Part shown: piece by piece, positions 36,332 to 45,429 of the stretch
How the letters are laid out: every line of letters begins with the position of its first letter
Position numbering within the stretch: the stretch's first letter is position 1
NCBI RefSeq assembly: GCF_002846575.1
Contig: NZ_PJND01000007.1
Location: forward strand, 2,142,253-2,206,252
Length of the DNA stretch: 64,000 bases
DNA from: Flavobacterium lindanitolerans
GTDB lineage: Bacteria; Bacteroidota; Bacteroidia; Flavobacteriales; Flavobacteriaceae
Reading direction: 5' to 3'
Notes under the pieces: generated by a model
Databases searched by the model: none
What the model was told of the DNA's origin: nothing
The model's input: only the letters and a program-made list of their open reading frames with translations
Program-made: the position numbers and the translations under genes

Positions 36332-37228
36332 ATGAACAACATCAAGACTGTATTTTCAATTGGAGACCTTGAGGGACTATCTGGGATAAAAGCACATACA
36401 ATACGCATTTGGGAAAAAAGATATGGTCTTCTTTCACCAGAGCGGAGCGAAAATAACTTACGTTATTATGGTCTTGATGAATTGCGTAAGCTTCTTAATG
36501 TGGTACTTCTGACAGGTTACGGAGTGAAGATTTCTAAAGTAGCCAAAATGAGAACCGAGGAAATCGAGATGATGGTGGGCGAAATTCGTGTTGGCAGGGA
36601 GGACATCAAACATACACTCCATCTCTTCAAGCTGGCAATGATGACTTTTGACCAACCACTGTTTTTGGATGCCACTGATCATCTTTTAATAAAAATGCCA
36701 TTTGAAAAAGTTTTCCTTGAGTACTACATTCCTTTTTTACAGGAGATTGGCCTGATGTGGCAGGCCGGAACTATCCAACCGGCTCACGAGCATTTTATCA
36801 GTTGTCTGATACGTATGATATTAATCCAGCAGATTTCTTTGTGTAGCAGAAGAGTCAGAAAAGGCACGGTGCCTGCGTATGTGCTTTTCCTTCCTTTTGG
36901 CGAAATCCATGAACTGGGTCTCATGTTTCTGCAATACTTAATTACTTCTTACGGTGAGGGTTGCGTATATCTCGGGAGCAGTATTCCGTTAGATAGCCTG
37001 TCAGAGGTTACCAAGCTTTTCAGAGGTGTTACTTTCATCACCTACATGACGGTACTGCCTGAAGAAAAACCGCTCGATGAATATGTTGAGGCATTACTCG
37101 AAAAGGTACGAGACAACCATTCGCAACTTTGGATAGTAGGTCGCCGTGTTGCCGAACTGACACTGGATGATAGGGATAGCCTTACTCTTTTTACTACGTT
37201 GCAGGATATTGCTGCAAAATTATCATAA
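36332..37228 (+). CDS. MerR-family regulator with B12-binding domain, CarH/LitR-like
   Basis: 298 residues. Residues 5-75 are a MerR HTH (FSIGDLEGLSGIKAHTIRIW, EKRYGLLSPERS). A helical bundle and a cobalamin-binding domain follow. CarH-type residues are visible: Trp143, then Glu153-His154 ten residues later (W-x9-EH), and a lower-axial-ligand type His193 in EIHELG, corresponding to the DxHxxG motif. CarH proteins bind adenosylcobalamin, form tetramers on DNA in the dark and release DNA in light. The likely targets are its own promoter, the divergent SDR operon and the FAS1 lipoprotein gene, which share TGTTTAACA/TGTTAAACA elements. The light response is inferred from the motifs. Confidence 0.85.
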   Translation: MNNIKTVFSIGDLEGLSGIKAHTIRIWEKRYGLLSPERSENNLRYYGLDELRKLLNVVLLTGYGVKISKVAKMRTEEIEMMVGEIRVGREDIKHTLHLFKLAMMTFDQPLFLDATDHLLIKMPFEKVFLEYYIPFLQEIGLMWQAGTIQPAHEHFISCLIRMILIQQISLCSRRVRKGTVPAYVLFLPFGEIHELGLMFLQYLITSYGEGCVYLGSSIPLDSLSEVTKLFRGVTFITYMTVLPEEKPLDEYVEALLEKVRDNHSQLWIVGRRVAELTLDDRDSLTLFTTLQDIAAKLS

Positions 37229-37427
37229 CTATACTGCAAATAGGTGTATTAGATTTTAAATCTAAACTTTTACATTAGCAAATTATATGGTTTTGTTCAG
37301 CCTTTCTTCCTGTTTTTTATTCTCTAGTTATTCAATTGCCTTCTGTTTAGAGACTTTCTGTAATTTATAGTACAGCTATAAATAACTATTACCTAAACAA
37401 AAATTAATTTTTTGTTTAATTGTTTAA

Positions 37428-37464
37428 GTGTTTTTGTTAAACAAAATTTTGTATTATAATTTTG
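37428..37464 (+). promoter_or_regulatory. Promoter/operator of the FAS1 lipoprotein gene
   Basis: The TTG of TTGTTAAACAAA (37434-37445) and TAATTTTG (37457-37464) are 20 bases apart, a well-spaced Bacteroidota promoter, 26 bases before the ATG. The 18 bases 37428-37445 are identical to 36248-36265 upstream of the MerR gene. Just upstream, 37392-37427 holds further TAAACAAA and TGTTTAA half-copies, suggesting cooperative binding. Confidence 0.7.
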
Positions 37465-37489
37465 AGACACTAACCTAAAAATAGAACTT

Positions 37490-38473
37490 ATGAAAAGAAA
37501 TTTTTTCAGAAAGGGGATTGCAATACTCACCCTTGCTTTTATTCCAGTTGTGTCATCGTGCAGTGATGATGATAATGAGCAAATGCCACAGGGCAATACC
37601 ATTGTTGATATAGCTTCATCGAATGCTAATCTTTCTTTGCTGGTAGATGCTCTTGATAGAGCTGACTTAGCGGCAACTCTTGACGGAAACGGAAGTTTTA
37701 CAGTGTTTGCACCAACTAACCAGGCATTTACAGCATTCCTGCAACAAAAAGGATTTGCGAATCTTGATGCTGTTCCGGTTCCGGTTCTTAAGGAAATACT
37801 GCTTAACCATGTCATTTCAGGTGCGGTTACATCATCGTCACTTACTACTGGCTATGTGAAGACAATGGCCAAAGGAAGTGCATCGGCAACCAACACATTA
37901 AGTATGTATATCAATACAGCTAATGGGGTTGTGATCAATGGAGGTGCAGCCAATGGAGGTGCCACAGTAACTACAGCCGATGTAATGGCAAGTAATGGTG
38001 TAGTACACATTGTGGGAAATGTTATCGATTTGCCTACTGTGACGAGCCATGCCATTGCCAATCCTGATTTCTCGATTCTTGTTCAGGCACTTACAAGAAA
38101 CGATCAGCCTGACTTTGCTGGCATTCTTTCTGGTACACAAAATTCACCATTTACGGTATTTGCACCAACCAATTCAGCATTTGCCAGCCTGTTGACCGAA
38201 CTTAACCTTACGGGTCTGTCACAGATTCCACAGGCAACTTTGGAAAATACTCTAAAATATCATGTCGTGGCAGGACAAAATATATTGTCCGCATCGCTTA
38301 TGAATAATATGAGCGTGACTACATTCCAGGGTAGCAACTTTACGGTTAATACTCAGGGTGGGGCTTCTATAAGAGATGCTAATGGTAGAGTGTCTACAAT
38401 TACAGCAACTGACGTTCAGGCTTCTAACGGTGTTGTGCATGTAATTAATAAGGTACTTTTACCTCCTATGTAA
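37490..38473 (+). CDS. Lipoprotein with two FAS1 (fasciclin) domains
   Basis: 327 residues. The signal peptide ends in a lipobox (FIPVVSSC) followed by acidic residues (SDDDNEQ), consistent with a surface-exposed Bacteroidota lipoprotein. Two FAS1 domains follow (about 35-180 and 185-325), each with the motif FTVFAPTNxAF and an H-box (LLNHVISG, LKYHVVAG), ending in a conserved VxxSNGVVHVI segment. FAS1 domains mediate adhesion and are often upregulated by light with carotenoid or rhodopsin genes in Flavobacteriia. The promoter element shared with the CarH-like gene suggests the same control. It is monocistronic. Confidence 0.9.
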   Translation: MKRNFFRKGIAILTLAFIPVVSSCSDDDNEQMPQGNTIVDIASSNANLSLLVDALDRADLAATLDGNGSFTVFAPTNQAFTAFLQQKGFANLDAVPVPVLKEILLNHVISGAVTSSSLTTGYVKTMAKGSASATNTLSMYINTANGVVINGGAANGGATVTTADVMASNGVVHIVGNVIDLPTVTSHAIANPDFSILVQALTRNDQPDFAGILSGTQNSPFTVFAPTNSAFASLLTELNLTGLSQIPQATLENTLKYHVVAGQNILSASLMNNMSVTTFQGSNFTVNTQGGASIRDANGRVSTITATDVQASNGVVHVINKVLLPPM

Positions 38474-38501
38474 TAGCTAAAAAGAAGTGAGTAGAATTTA
38501 C

Positions 38502-38526
38502 AGGGTGTCTTTTTTAAAGGCACCCT
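38502..38526 (+). terminator. Probable terminator after the FAS1 gene
   Basis: AGGGTGTCTTT / AAAGGCACCCT form a stem with one G-T pair, 29 bases after the stop. The T-run after it is weak (CATTTATTT), so the call is moderate. Confidence 0.55.
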
Positions 38527-38571
38527 CATTTATTTAGTAATTTATTGCTATAATCTGAAATCGTTCAATAT

Positions 38572-39321
38572 TTATTTTTTCTTAAAAAACAAAGCTCTGT
38601 TATATTCATAATTCATTCTTGCAATACTCAGGACAGAGATACCCTGAGGGCATTCGACTTCACAGGCTTCTGTATTTGAGCAGTGTCCGAAGTGTTCAGC
38701 ATCCATTTGTCGTACCATATTCAACACACGTTCGCTGCGTTCTTCCTTTCCTTGAGGAAGCGAAACCATATGCGTGATTTTTGCAGATGTAAATAAGGCT
38801 GCACTTGCATTTTTACAGGTAGCCACGCAAGCCCCGCAACCAATACAGGCTGCGGCATCGAATGCTTCTTCAGCAGTCTGATGCGTAACGGCAATGGCTG
38901 TTGCATCTGGAGCCTGGCCTGTGTTTATCGAAACAAATCCACCGGAAGAGATAATTCGGTCAAATGCCGACCGGTCAACTTTAAGGTCTTTTTTGACAGG
39001 AAAAGCCTCTGCCCGAAAAGGTTCTATCAAAATTGTTTCGCCGTCTTTGAAAGAACGCAGGTGAAGCTGGCAGGTGGTTGTCTGTTTCAGAGGGCCGTGT
39101 GCGATACCGTTAATCATCATCCCACATTGTCCGCAAATTCCCTCGCGGCAATCATGGTCAAATTCTACGGGTTCATCGCCTTCAAGAATCAGCTTTTCAT
39201 TCAAAGTATCCAGCATTTCCAGAAATGACATATGTGGATTAAGTTCAGTAAGATCATAATTTACCAGTTTCCCTTCACTTTGACGGTCTTTCTGTCTCCA
39301 TATTTTCAGGTGTAAATCCAT
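38572..39321 (-). CDS. sdhB: Succinate dehydrogenase/fumarate reductase iron-sulfur subunit
   Basis: 249 residues. Cysteine clusters for three iron-sulfur centres are visible: CREGICGQCG with a later TTTCQLHL Cys for [2Fe-2S]; CIGCGACVATC for one cubane cluster; and CSNTEACEVECP for the other. It transfers electrons between the flavoprotein SdhA and the membrane anchor SdhC in the TCA cycle/respiratory complex II. It is the last gene of the sdhCAB operon, 16 bases after sdhA. Confidence 0.95.
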   Translation of the reverse strand: MDLHLKIWRQKDRQSEGKLVNYDLTELNPHMSFLEMLDTLNEKLILEGDEPVEFDHDCREGICGQCGMMINGIAHGPLKQTTTCQLHLRSFKDGETILIEPFRAEAFPVKKDLKVDRSAFDRIISSGGFVSINTGQAPDATAIAVTHQTAEEAFDAAACIGCGACVATCKNASAALFTSAKITHMVSLPQGKEERSERVLNMVRQMDAEHFGHCSNTEACEVECPQGISVLSIARMNYEYNRALFFKKK

Positions 39322-39337
39322 AATTCCTGTGTTTTTC

Positions 39338-41254
39338 TTATTTATAACTTCTAACCGTCGGTTTTACTTCTTCAAAAATTAACGGTTCTTTGACGAGCTC
39401 CGGTTCCTTGTTTTCACCCGTCCAATTCCAGGCAGAAATAAATTGAAATTCAGCATCGTTTCGTAATGCTTCTCCGTCAGGAGTTTGAAATTCTTCCCTA
39501 AAATGGGCGCCACAGGATTCATTCCGGGTTAACGCATCATAACACATCAATTCGCCAATTTCGAAGTAATCTGCCACACGGCCAGCCTTCTCAAGTTCGC
39601 TATTCATTGCGTTTCCTTGTCCGGAAACTTTCACATCTTTATAAAATTCCTGTTTCAGTTTCCTGATTTCGTTGATGGCATATTTTAATCCTTCTTCATT
39701 TCGCGCCAGACCGCAATAATCATAGAGCAGTTTTCCCAAAGTTTTATGGAAATAATCTACCGTTTTTGTTCCTTTGATAGAGATGAAGTTTTCAATTTGC
39801 TGCTTCACATGATTCTCAGCTTTTTCAAACTCTGGAGTAGTAGTAGCTATTTTTCCGGTATGAATTTCATTCGATAAATAATTTGCTATGGTGTAAGGAG
39901 CGATAAAATAGCCATCAACGGAAGCCTGTAGTAAGGAGTTGGCACCTAATCGATTGGCTCCATGGTCTGCAAAATTGGCTTCTCCCAAGGCAAATAACCC
40001 CGGAATGGTCGTCATCAATTCATAATCCACCCAAAGCCCGCCCATCGAAAAGTGTGCGGATGGGGAAATCATCATCGGTTCCTGATACGCATCATATCCG
40101 GTAATCTTAAGATACATATCAAAAAGATTTCCATATTTCTCCTGAATCTTTTCTTTCCCCTGTTCTTTTATGGCTTTGGAAAAATCAAGATAGACCGCAT
40201 TTTTTAAAGGGCCAATCCCGAAACCGGCATCAATTCTTTCTTTTGCAGCCCTTGAGGAAATATCTCTGGGCGCTAAATTTCCAAATGCAGGGTATCTTCT
40301 TTCCAGATAATAATCCCTTTCATTTTCAGGAATATCATTCGCTTTTCTGGTTTCGTTTTTATTGGATGGCACCCATATCCGCCCGTCATTTCGTAAGGAT
40401 TCGGACATCAGCGTTAATTTTGACTGATAATCACCAGATTGGGGCAGGGAAGTAGGATGAACCTGTATCCAGCTTGGTGATGCCATCAAAGCGCCTTTTT
40501 TGTGCGCCCTCCAGATGGCAGAACCATTGCATCCCATAGCCAGCGTTGACAAATAATATATTTTGCCATAACCTCCGGTTGCCAAAACCACGGCGTGTGC
40601 GGCATGTCGTTCAATTGCTCCTGTATCCAGATTCCTGACAATAATTCCTCTTGCTTTTCCGTCAATCACAACCAGGTCGAGCATTTCGTGTCTTGAAAAT
40701 AGTTGTACGCTTTTCTTCCCGACTTGTCGCATCAAAGCCTGATAAGCACCCAATAGCAATTGCTGTCCGGTTTGTCCTCTCGCATAAAAAGTGCGGCTTA
40801 CCTGGACGCCACCAAAAGAACGGTTGTTGAGATAACCACCGTATTCTCTTCCAAAAGGAACACCCTGTGCAACCGCCTGGTCAATCAGGTTTAGTGAACA
40901 TTCTGCCATTCGATAAACATTGGCTTCCCGGGCCCTGAAATCTCCGCCTTTCAATGTGTCGACAAACATCCGGTAGACACTGTCACCATCATTTTTATAG
41001 TTTTTTGCAGCATTTACACCGCCTTGCGCTGCAACAGAATGCGCCCTTCTCGGGCTATCCTGAAAACAGAATGATTTTACATTATAACCCATTTCTCCCA
41101 ATGAAGCTGCAATGGAACTCCCTGCCAGACCGGTTCCAACAACAATGACATCCAGTTTTTTTCGGTTAGCCGGATTTACAAGTTTTGCCGTTTTTTTATA
41201 GTTCTCCCATTTTTTTTCTAAAGGGCCTTCGGGTATTTTTGAATCTAAAACCAT
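39338..41254 (-). CDS. sdhA: Succinate dehydrogenase/fumarate reductase flavoprotein subunit
   Basis: 638 residues, the size of Bacteroidota type SdhA. FAD-binding motif [17 protein letters not shown] near the N-terminus, the flavinylation region [13 protein letters not shown], the substrate-binding HPTSLP, and the active-site Arg region [10 protein letters not shown] are visible. It oxidises succinate to fumarate (or the reverse) and passes electrons to SdhB. The sequence is a slightly unusual variant of the flavobacterial SdhA, as is the anchor subunit, so it could be a second or fumarate-reductase-leaning complex II; the genome would have to be checked for another copy. Confidence 0.95.
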   Translation of the reverse strand: MVLDSKIPEGPLEKKWENYKKTAKLVNPANRKKLDVIVVGTGLAGSSIAASLGEMGYNVKSFCFQDSPRRAHSVAAQGGVNAAKNYKNDGDSVYRMFVDTLKGGDFRAREANVYRMAECSLNLIDQAVAQGVPFGREYGGYLNNRSFGGVQVSRTFYARGQTGQQLLLGAYQALMRQVGKKSVQLFSRHEMLDLVVIDGKARGIIVRNLDTGAIERHAAHAVVLATGGYGKIYYLSTLAMGCNGSAIWRAHKKGALMASPSWIQVHPTSLPQSGDYQSKLTLMSESLRNDGRIWVPSNKNETRKANDIPENERDYYLERRYPAFGNLAPRDISSRAAKERIDAGFGIGPLKNAVYLDFSKAIKEQGKEKIQEKYGNLFDMYLKITGYDAYQEPMMISPSAHFSMGGLWVDYELMTTIPGLFALGEANFADHGANRLGANSLLQASVDGYFIAPYTIANYLSNEIHTGKIATTTPEFEKAENHVKQQIENFISIKGTKTVDYFHKTLGKLLYDYCGLARNEEGLKYAINEIRKLKQEFYKDVKVSGQGNAMNSELEKAGRVADYFEIGELMCYDALTRNESCGAHFREEFQTPDGEALRNDAEFQFISAWNWTGENKEPELVKEPLIFEEVKPTVRSYK

Positions 41255-41265
41255 ACGATTTCAAT

Positions 41266-41922
41266 TTAGCGGTAAGTGAAGAATATATAAACAGGCATCA
41301 ATGCAAATCCTATACTGATGATAACAGAATAGGCGATACCAACTCTTTGGAACCATCTTACAAACTTCGGATGGTACAATCCCAAAGTTCTGGCGGCACT
41401 GTGAATTCCGTGAATTAAATGATAACATAAAGCAATCATTGAAATGGCATAGATAAGGACATACCACCATTCCCGGAAAACAGTCACTACTATAATATAT
41501 AAATCTTTATTTCCATTGGCATCCAAAGGCGGATTTCCGAATTTATAGACATACCAGAAATTCTGAAAATGAATGACAAGGAAAATTAAAATCAGTGTTC
41601 CCAAAACGCCCATATTTCTGGAGTACCATTTGCTTGCTCTTCCCCGATTTTCCACTTGGTAGTTTCCGCCTGCTTTTTTGTTTTTTAAGGTAATGACCAA
41701 ACCATCAATTGCGTGGAGGATAATGCTTGCATACAGTATATATGAAACTAATTTAATAAGAATATTTCCGGACAGGAAGTGGGAATACGCATTAAATTGA
41801 AGATGCGCCTGTTCCTGTGGTAAAAATAGTTGGAGGTTTCCCAGGAAATGAATCAGGAGAAAGAAGCTTAGAAAAAGCCCCGTAAGGCACATTAGCATTT
41901 TTCGAGATAAAGTTGAAAGCAT
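41266..41922 (-). CDS. sdhC: Succinate dehydrogenase cytochrome b subunit (b558 family)
   Basis: 218 residues with five membrane segments, as in type-B succinate:menaquinone reductases. Conserved histidines that can ligate the two haems lie in LIHFLG (about 25), ILHAID, VIHFQN and LIHGIHSAARTLG. It anchors SdhA/SdhB to the membrane and reduces menaquinone. It is the first gene of sdhCAB, 11 bases upstream of sdhA. Confidence 0.93.
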   Translation of the reverse strand: MLSTLSRKMLMCLTGLFLSFFLLIHFLGNLQLFLPQEQAHLQFNAYSHFLSGNILIKLVSYILYASIILHAIDGLVITLKNKKAGGNYQVENRGRASKWYSRNMGVLGTLILIFLVIHFQNFWYVYKFGNPPLDANGNKDLYIIVVTVFREWWYVLIYAISMIALCYHLIHGIHSAARTLGLYHPKFVRWFQRVGIAYSVIISIGFALMPVYIFFTYR

Positions 41923-42210
41923 ACTTTTCAGTTTAGATTACTACTAACCAGGAATTAGTATCCAAAGTTCTCTGATGCCAATAAAGATAATCAATAAAAA
42001 AATACGATTTTTCAGACGTATGATTTTTTTACGTTTGAATAATCATTTGAAGTTCAGAAATCAGGATTGCAATTAAATATTCCCCTTTTCTAAAGTCCGA
42101 TTCAACCATCAATTTGTCCGGTTGGCCTATTTATTAATTTCTGTTCTATCATACCCATGCTACTTTTGGTACAGAAATTAACTAAGTATCAATCATTAAT
42201 ATCTAAAATA
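41923..42210. promoter_or_regulatory. Divergent intergenic region, sdhC and hydrolase genes
   Basis: A 288-base region between the minus-strand sdhC and the plus-strand hydrolase gene. TACTTTTG at 42161-42168 is a good -7 box for the hydrolase gene, about 42 bases before its ATG; no clear -33 is visible. I see no convincing -7/-33 pair for sdhC. No other structure stands out. Confidence 0.4.
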
Positions 42211-43305
42211 ATGGAAATAGGTAGTACAAAAAAAGCAGTAACAATAAACTTGACTGATGGAATTCAAAAAAACACACATCATCTTCATTACCCTCTCAAT
42301 TTGATAGTACTTCTGATCTCTGTTTTCTTTGTTGGTCCAGCATCAGCGCAGAACCAAAAAGCACAGGGATTACCAGAAAATATCACAGATGTGAAATATT
42401 CTGTAGCAAGTAGTTTGGGAAAATTAAAACAGATTAATGCCGGGCTCTTGAATGTTGGCTACACAGAAGCAGGCCCTGCAGATGGACCGGTTGTTCTTCT
42501 TTTGCATGGCTGGCCCTATGATATTCATAGCTATGAAGAGGTAGTTCCCTTGTTGACAGCAGAAGGATATAGGGTAATTACACCATTCCTGAGAGGTTCG
42601 GGATCGACCTCATTTCTCTCAGATAAGACGCAAAGAACCGGACAGCAGGCGGCAACAGCAAGCGATATTATTTCCTTGATGGATGCTCTTAACATTCAAA
42701 AAGCAATTATTGGCGGATTTGATTGGGGAGCCAGAACAGCAGTAGCAATGGCAGCATTGTGGCCAGAGCGTTTAAACGGACTTGTTTCAGTGAGTGGTTA
42801 CCTGCTGGTAAATCTTGAAGCCAATAAAAAGCCTCTACCACCGGCTGCAGAATATGGATGGTGGTATCAGTATTATTTTTCTACGGAACGCGGTAAAATT
42901 GGTTATGAGCAAAACACCTACGAATTTAATAAGCAGATATGGAAATTAGCCTCTCCGCAATGGAAATTTGATACGACAACCTATGACCAAACGGCCCGAT
43001 CTTTTAACAATAAGGATCATGTGGCCATAGTTATTCACAACTACAGATGGCGATTATCACTTTCTCCTGGCGATAAGCGGTATGATGCTCTTGAAAAGCG
43101 ACTTGAAGCACGACCAGATATAAAAGTGCCTGCAATTACTATTGGAAGTGACTTCGACGGAAGTAATATTGATGGAAAAACGTATGCCGATAAGTTCGTG
43201 AATAAATATGAGCATCGAATTTTAAAAGGCATCGGTCATAACGTGCCACAGGAAGATCCTAAGGCTTTTGCACAAGCAATACTTGACGTTGCAAAGTGGA
43301 AATAA
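42211..43305 (+). CDS. Exported alpha/beta hydrolase, epoxide-hydrolase-like
   Basis: 364 residues from the ATG at 42211 (MEIGSTKKAV). A hydrophobic segment followed by FFVGPASAQ indicates export, with an unusually long, polar N-region of about 30 residues. The core has the HGWP oxyanion motif, the nucleophile elbow GGFDWGA with Asp as nucleophile, and the final His in GIGHNVPQEDP. The Asp nucleophile is typical of epoxide hydrolases and haloalkane dehalogenases rather than esterases. It is followed by a DUF6130 gene (14 bases) and an Ohr-like gene, probably one operon for handling reactive organic compounds. Confidence 0.85.
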   Translation: MEIGSTKKAVTINLTDGIQKNTHHLHYPLNLIVLLISVFFVGPASAQNQKAQGLPENITDVKYSVASSLGKLKQINAGLLNVGYTEAGPADGPVVLLLHGWPYDIHSYEEVVPLLTAEGYRVITPFLRGSGSTSFLSDKTQRTGQQAATASDIISLMDALNIQKAIIGGFDWGARTAVAMAALWPERLNGLVSVSGYLLVNLEANKKPLPPAAEYGWWYQYYFSTERGKIGYEQNTYEFNKQIWKLASPQWKFDTTTYDQTARSFNNKDHVAIVIHNYRWRLSLSPGDKRYDALEKRLEARPDIKVPAITIGSDFDGSNIDGKTYADKFVNKYEHRILKGIGHNVPQEDPKAFAQAILDVAKWK

Positions 43306-43319
43306 TTATAATAAAAATC

Positions 43320-43775
43320 ATGAAAAATTTATTTAAAAAAATTACAGCAGTCGCATTTTTAGCTGGTTTTAGCTTTAATACAAACGCACAATCAGCAAGA
43401 GATTTTATTGGAGCGCCGGCAATAATTCCGATTACTTCAGAACCGGCTCCAAAGCTCATAGTAGATGCGCCAATAGCTGAAGAATTGGCAAAAGCAAAGG
43501 TTATTGTTCAATACAGAACAGAAAATCTGAGGATACTTCCGGTTTATGGACAGGAAGCTTTGAAAATTTCACCACGCATTGGGCACTTGCATATAACCGT
43601 AGATAATTTGCCATGGCATTGGGCAGATGCCAGTAACGAGCCGTTAATCATAGTTGGAATGAGTCCGGGAAAACACAGCATTCTTTTTGAACTGGCCGAT
43701 TCTACGCATAAAGTGCTTCAAAGCCAGCTAATAACATTTGAAATTCCAGACATTAAAACAGTGCATAAACATTAA
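43320..43775 (+). CDS. Exported DUF6130 family protein
   Basis: 151 residues from the ATG at 43320; the signal peptide is MKNLFKKITAVAFLAGFSFNTNAQ. The mature part contains RIGHLHITVDNLPWHWADAS and PGKHSILFELADSTHKVL, the pattern I associate with DUF6130 proteins found beside alpha/beta hydrolase genes. It is probably periplasmic. Several His residues (HLHIT, WHWAD) could form a metal site. Function unknown. Confidence 0.8.
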   Translation: MKNLFKKITAVAFLAGFSFNTNAQSARDFIGAPAIIPITSEPAPKLIVDAPIAEELAKAKVIVQYRTENLRILPVYGQEALKISPRIGHLHITVDNLPWHWADASNEPLIIVGMSPGKHSILFELADSTHKVLQSQLITFEIPDIKTVHKH

Positions 43776-43795
43776 TCAAATAAATAATTATAAAA

Positions 43796-44224
43796 ATGGA
43801 AAACAACATCACAAAAGCAGAAAAAGTATTGTACACAGGGAAAACAACAACAATAGGAGGAAGGGAAGGCAATTCAAAAAGTTCAGATGGTAGATTAGAC
43901 ATCTTACTTTCTTCACCAGGAACAAATGGTAAAGGAACCAATCCGGAACAACTTTTTGCAGCAGGTTGGTCTGCCTGTTTTATCGGAGCGATGAATATTG
44001 CTGCTAGCAAATTAAAAATTAAACTACCAGAAGATAGTGCTGTTGATGCAGAGGTTGATTTGTGTCTCAATGGCGATCAATATTTTTTACAAGCCCGGTT
44101 GAACGTCAAACTACCGGGAATCGAAAAAGAATTGGCAAAAACTATTGTAGAGGGGGCACACCAAACTTGTCCCTATTCAAAGATGAGTAGGGGAAATATT
44201 GATGTAGAGATTAACTTACTATAA
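43796..44224 (+). CDS. Organic hydroperoxide resistance (Ohr/OsmC) protein
   Basis: 142 residues, the usual Ohr length. Two redox cysteines are in place: Cys in GWSACFIGAM (about residue 61) and Cys in HQTCPYSK (about 126); the Glu of NPEQLFAAG is also present. Ohr proteins reduce organic and fatty-acid hydroperoxides with dihydrolipoamide. It is the third gene of the hydrolase-DUF6130-Ohr operon, followed by a terminator. Confidence 0.93.
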   Translation: MENNITKAEKVLYTGKTTTIGGREGNSKSSDGRLDILLSSPGTNGKGTNPEQLFAAGWSACFIGAMNIAASKLKIKLPEDSAVDAEVDLCLNGDQYFLQARLNVKLPGIEKELAKTIVEGAHQTCPYSKMSRGNIDVEINLL

Positions 44225-44245
44225 AATAAAAATCAATTATTGGAA

Positions 44246-44291
44246 CTATCGCAAAATAATGGGGCGCCCTCTAGTATTTTGCGATAGCTTT
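44246..44291 (+). terminator. Terminator after the Ohr gene
   Basis: A perfect 13-base inverted repeat, CTATCGCAAAATA / TATTTTGCGATAG, with a GC-rich 16-base loop, followed by CTTTTC. It separates the Ohr operon from the kinase/regulator pair. Confidence 0.75.
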
Positions 44292-44409
44292 TCAGTATCC
44301 TCCATTTTTGAGGCTAAATATTCATTAATTTTATAGTCCTTTGTTTTGAAAAAACAGCCTGAAACTTGAGAAGGTTATGACTCATCACAGCAATTAATCC
44401 ACATTAAGA

Positions 44410-45429
44410 ATGGAAAAAGAAAAAAGAAGATTTCAAGTGTCGCGACGTGTTATCTGGGGAAGTTCCCTGGCGCTGGCGATTCTGGCTTCGATTCCCAAAT
44501 TATTTGACACAGATTCCACAGTTAGCGATATTCTAATAAATTCATCCATTACTTTTTTATTTTCGCTTTTTATCTGGTTTTACAATATTTACAGCCTTCC
44601 TAAATTTACATCTAAAGACAACACAAAGAGTTTTTTAAACTGGAAGTTATTTTTGAGTGTTATCCTCGGAATCGTAATCATGGTGATTTTGGTTATAGCA
44701 CATCAAGAACTTTTCCAGGTTTCTAAAATGGATGCACCAATCATGTTTGAACTGCGTGGGGTTTTGATAAATTTAATTGTTTATATGTTTCTGCATCTGC
44801 TGTTTCAAAATTATCAAACCCAGCAAATGGGAGTAGAATTAGAACGTACGATTTCAGTCAATTTAGGCGCACAGTATGAACTTCTGAAACAGCAAGTGAA
44901 TCCTCATTTTCTGTTCAATAGTTTAAATACGTTAAAATCTATGGTGGAAATGCAAGATCCGCAGAGTACAGAATTTATTTTAAAGCTATCAGATTTTTAT
45001 CGGTTTACATTAGAAAGCAGAAAATTGGATTTGATTCCTTTACGCGAAGAACTTCAAATTTTAGAATCTTACACTTATTTGTTAAAAGCCAGATTTGAAG
45101 AAGGGTTCATAATGATTAACGAAATAGAAACGAAATATCACGATGCAGCAATCCCACCTTTTACATTGCAATTATTAATAGAAAACTGTATCAAACATAA
45201 CATCGTTTCATTAGAAAAACCTCTGGAAATAAAATTGTATAATGAAGGTGATTTTTTGGTAGTTCAAAACCAAATTCAGTTGAAAAGAGGTGTATTATCG
45301 ACAGGTGTCGGACTTGACAATATCAACCAAAGATTCAGTCATCTGATTCATAAAGAAATTGAAATAGACAAAAATGAAACAATTTTTAAAGTAAAAATAC
45401 CGATTATTCATGAATATAATACTAATTGA
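44410..45429 (+). CDS. LytS-type membrane histidine kinase
   Basis: 339 residues with four membrane segments (about 12-30, 40-60, 75-95 and 115-135) and a LytS/YehU-type kinase domain: NPHFLFNSLNTLKSMVEM contains the phosphoacceptor His, and IENCIKHNIV is the N-box. The glycine-rich ATP lid is short (GVGLDNINQRF). It overlaps the LytTR regulator by 20 bases and should phosphorylate it. The four-helix membrane sensor has no large extracytoplasmic domain, so it likely senses a membrane or small-molecule signal. Confidence 0.9.
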   Translation: MEKEKRRFQVSRRVIWGSSLALAILASIPKLFDTDSTVSDILINSSITFLFSLFIWFYNIYSLPKFTSKDNTKSFLNWKLFLSVILGIVIMVILVIAHQELFQVSKMDAPIMFELRGVLINLIVYMFLHLLFQNYQTQQMGVELERTISVNLGAQYELLKQQVNPHFLFNSLNTLKSMVEMQDPQSTEFILKLSDFYRFTLESRKLDLIPLREELQILESYTYLLKARFEEGFIMINEIETKYHDAAIPPFTLQLLIENCIKHNIVSLEKPLEIKLYNEGDFLVVQNQIQLKRGVLSTGVGLDNINQRFSHLIHKEIEIDKNETIFKVKIPIIHEYNTN

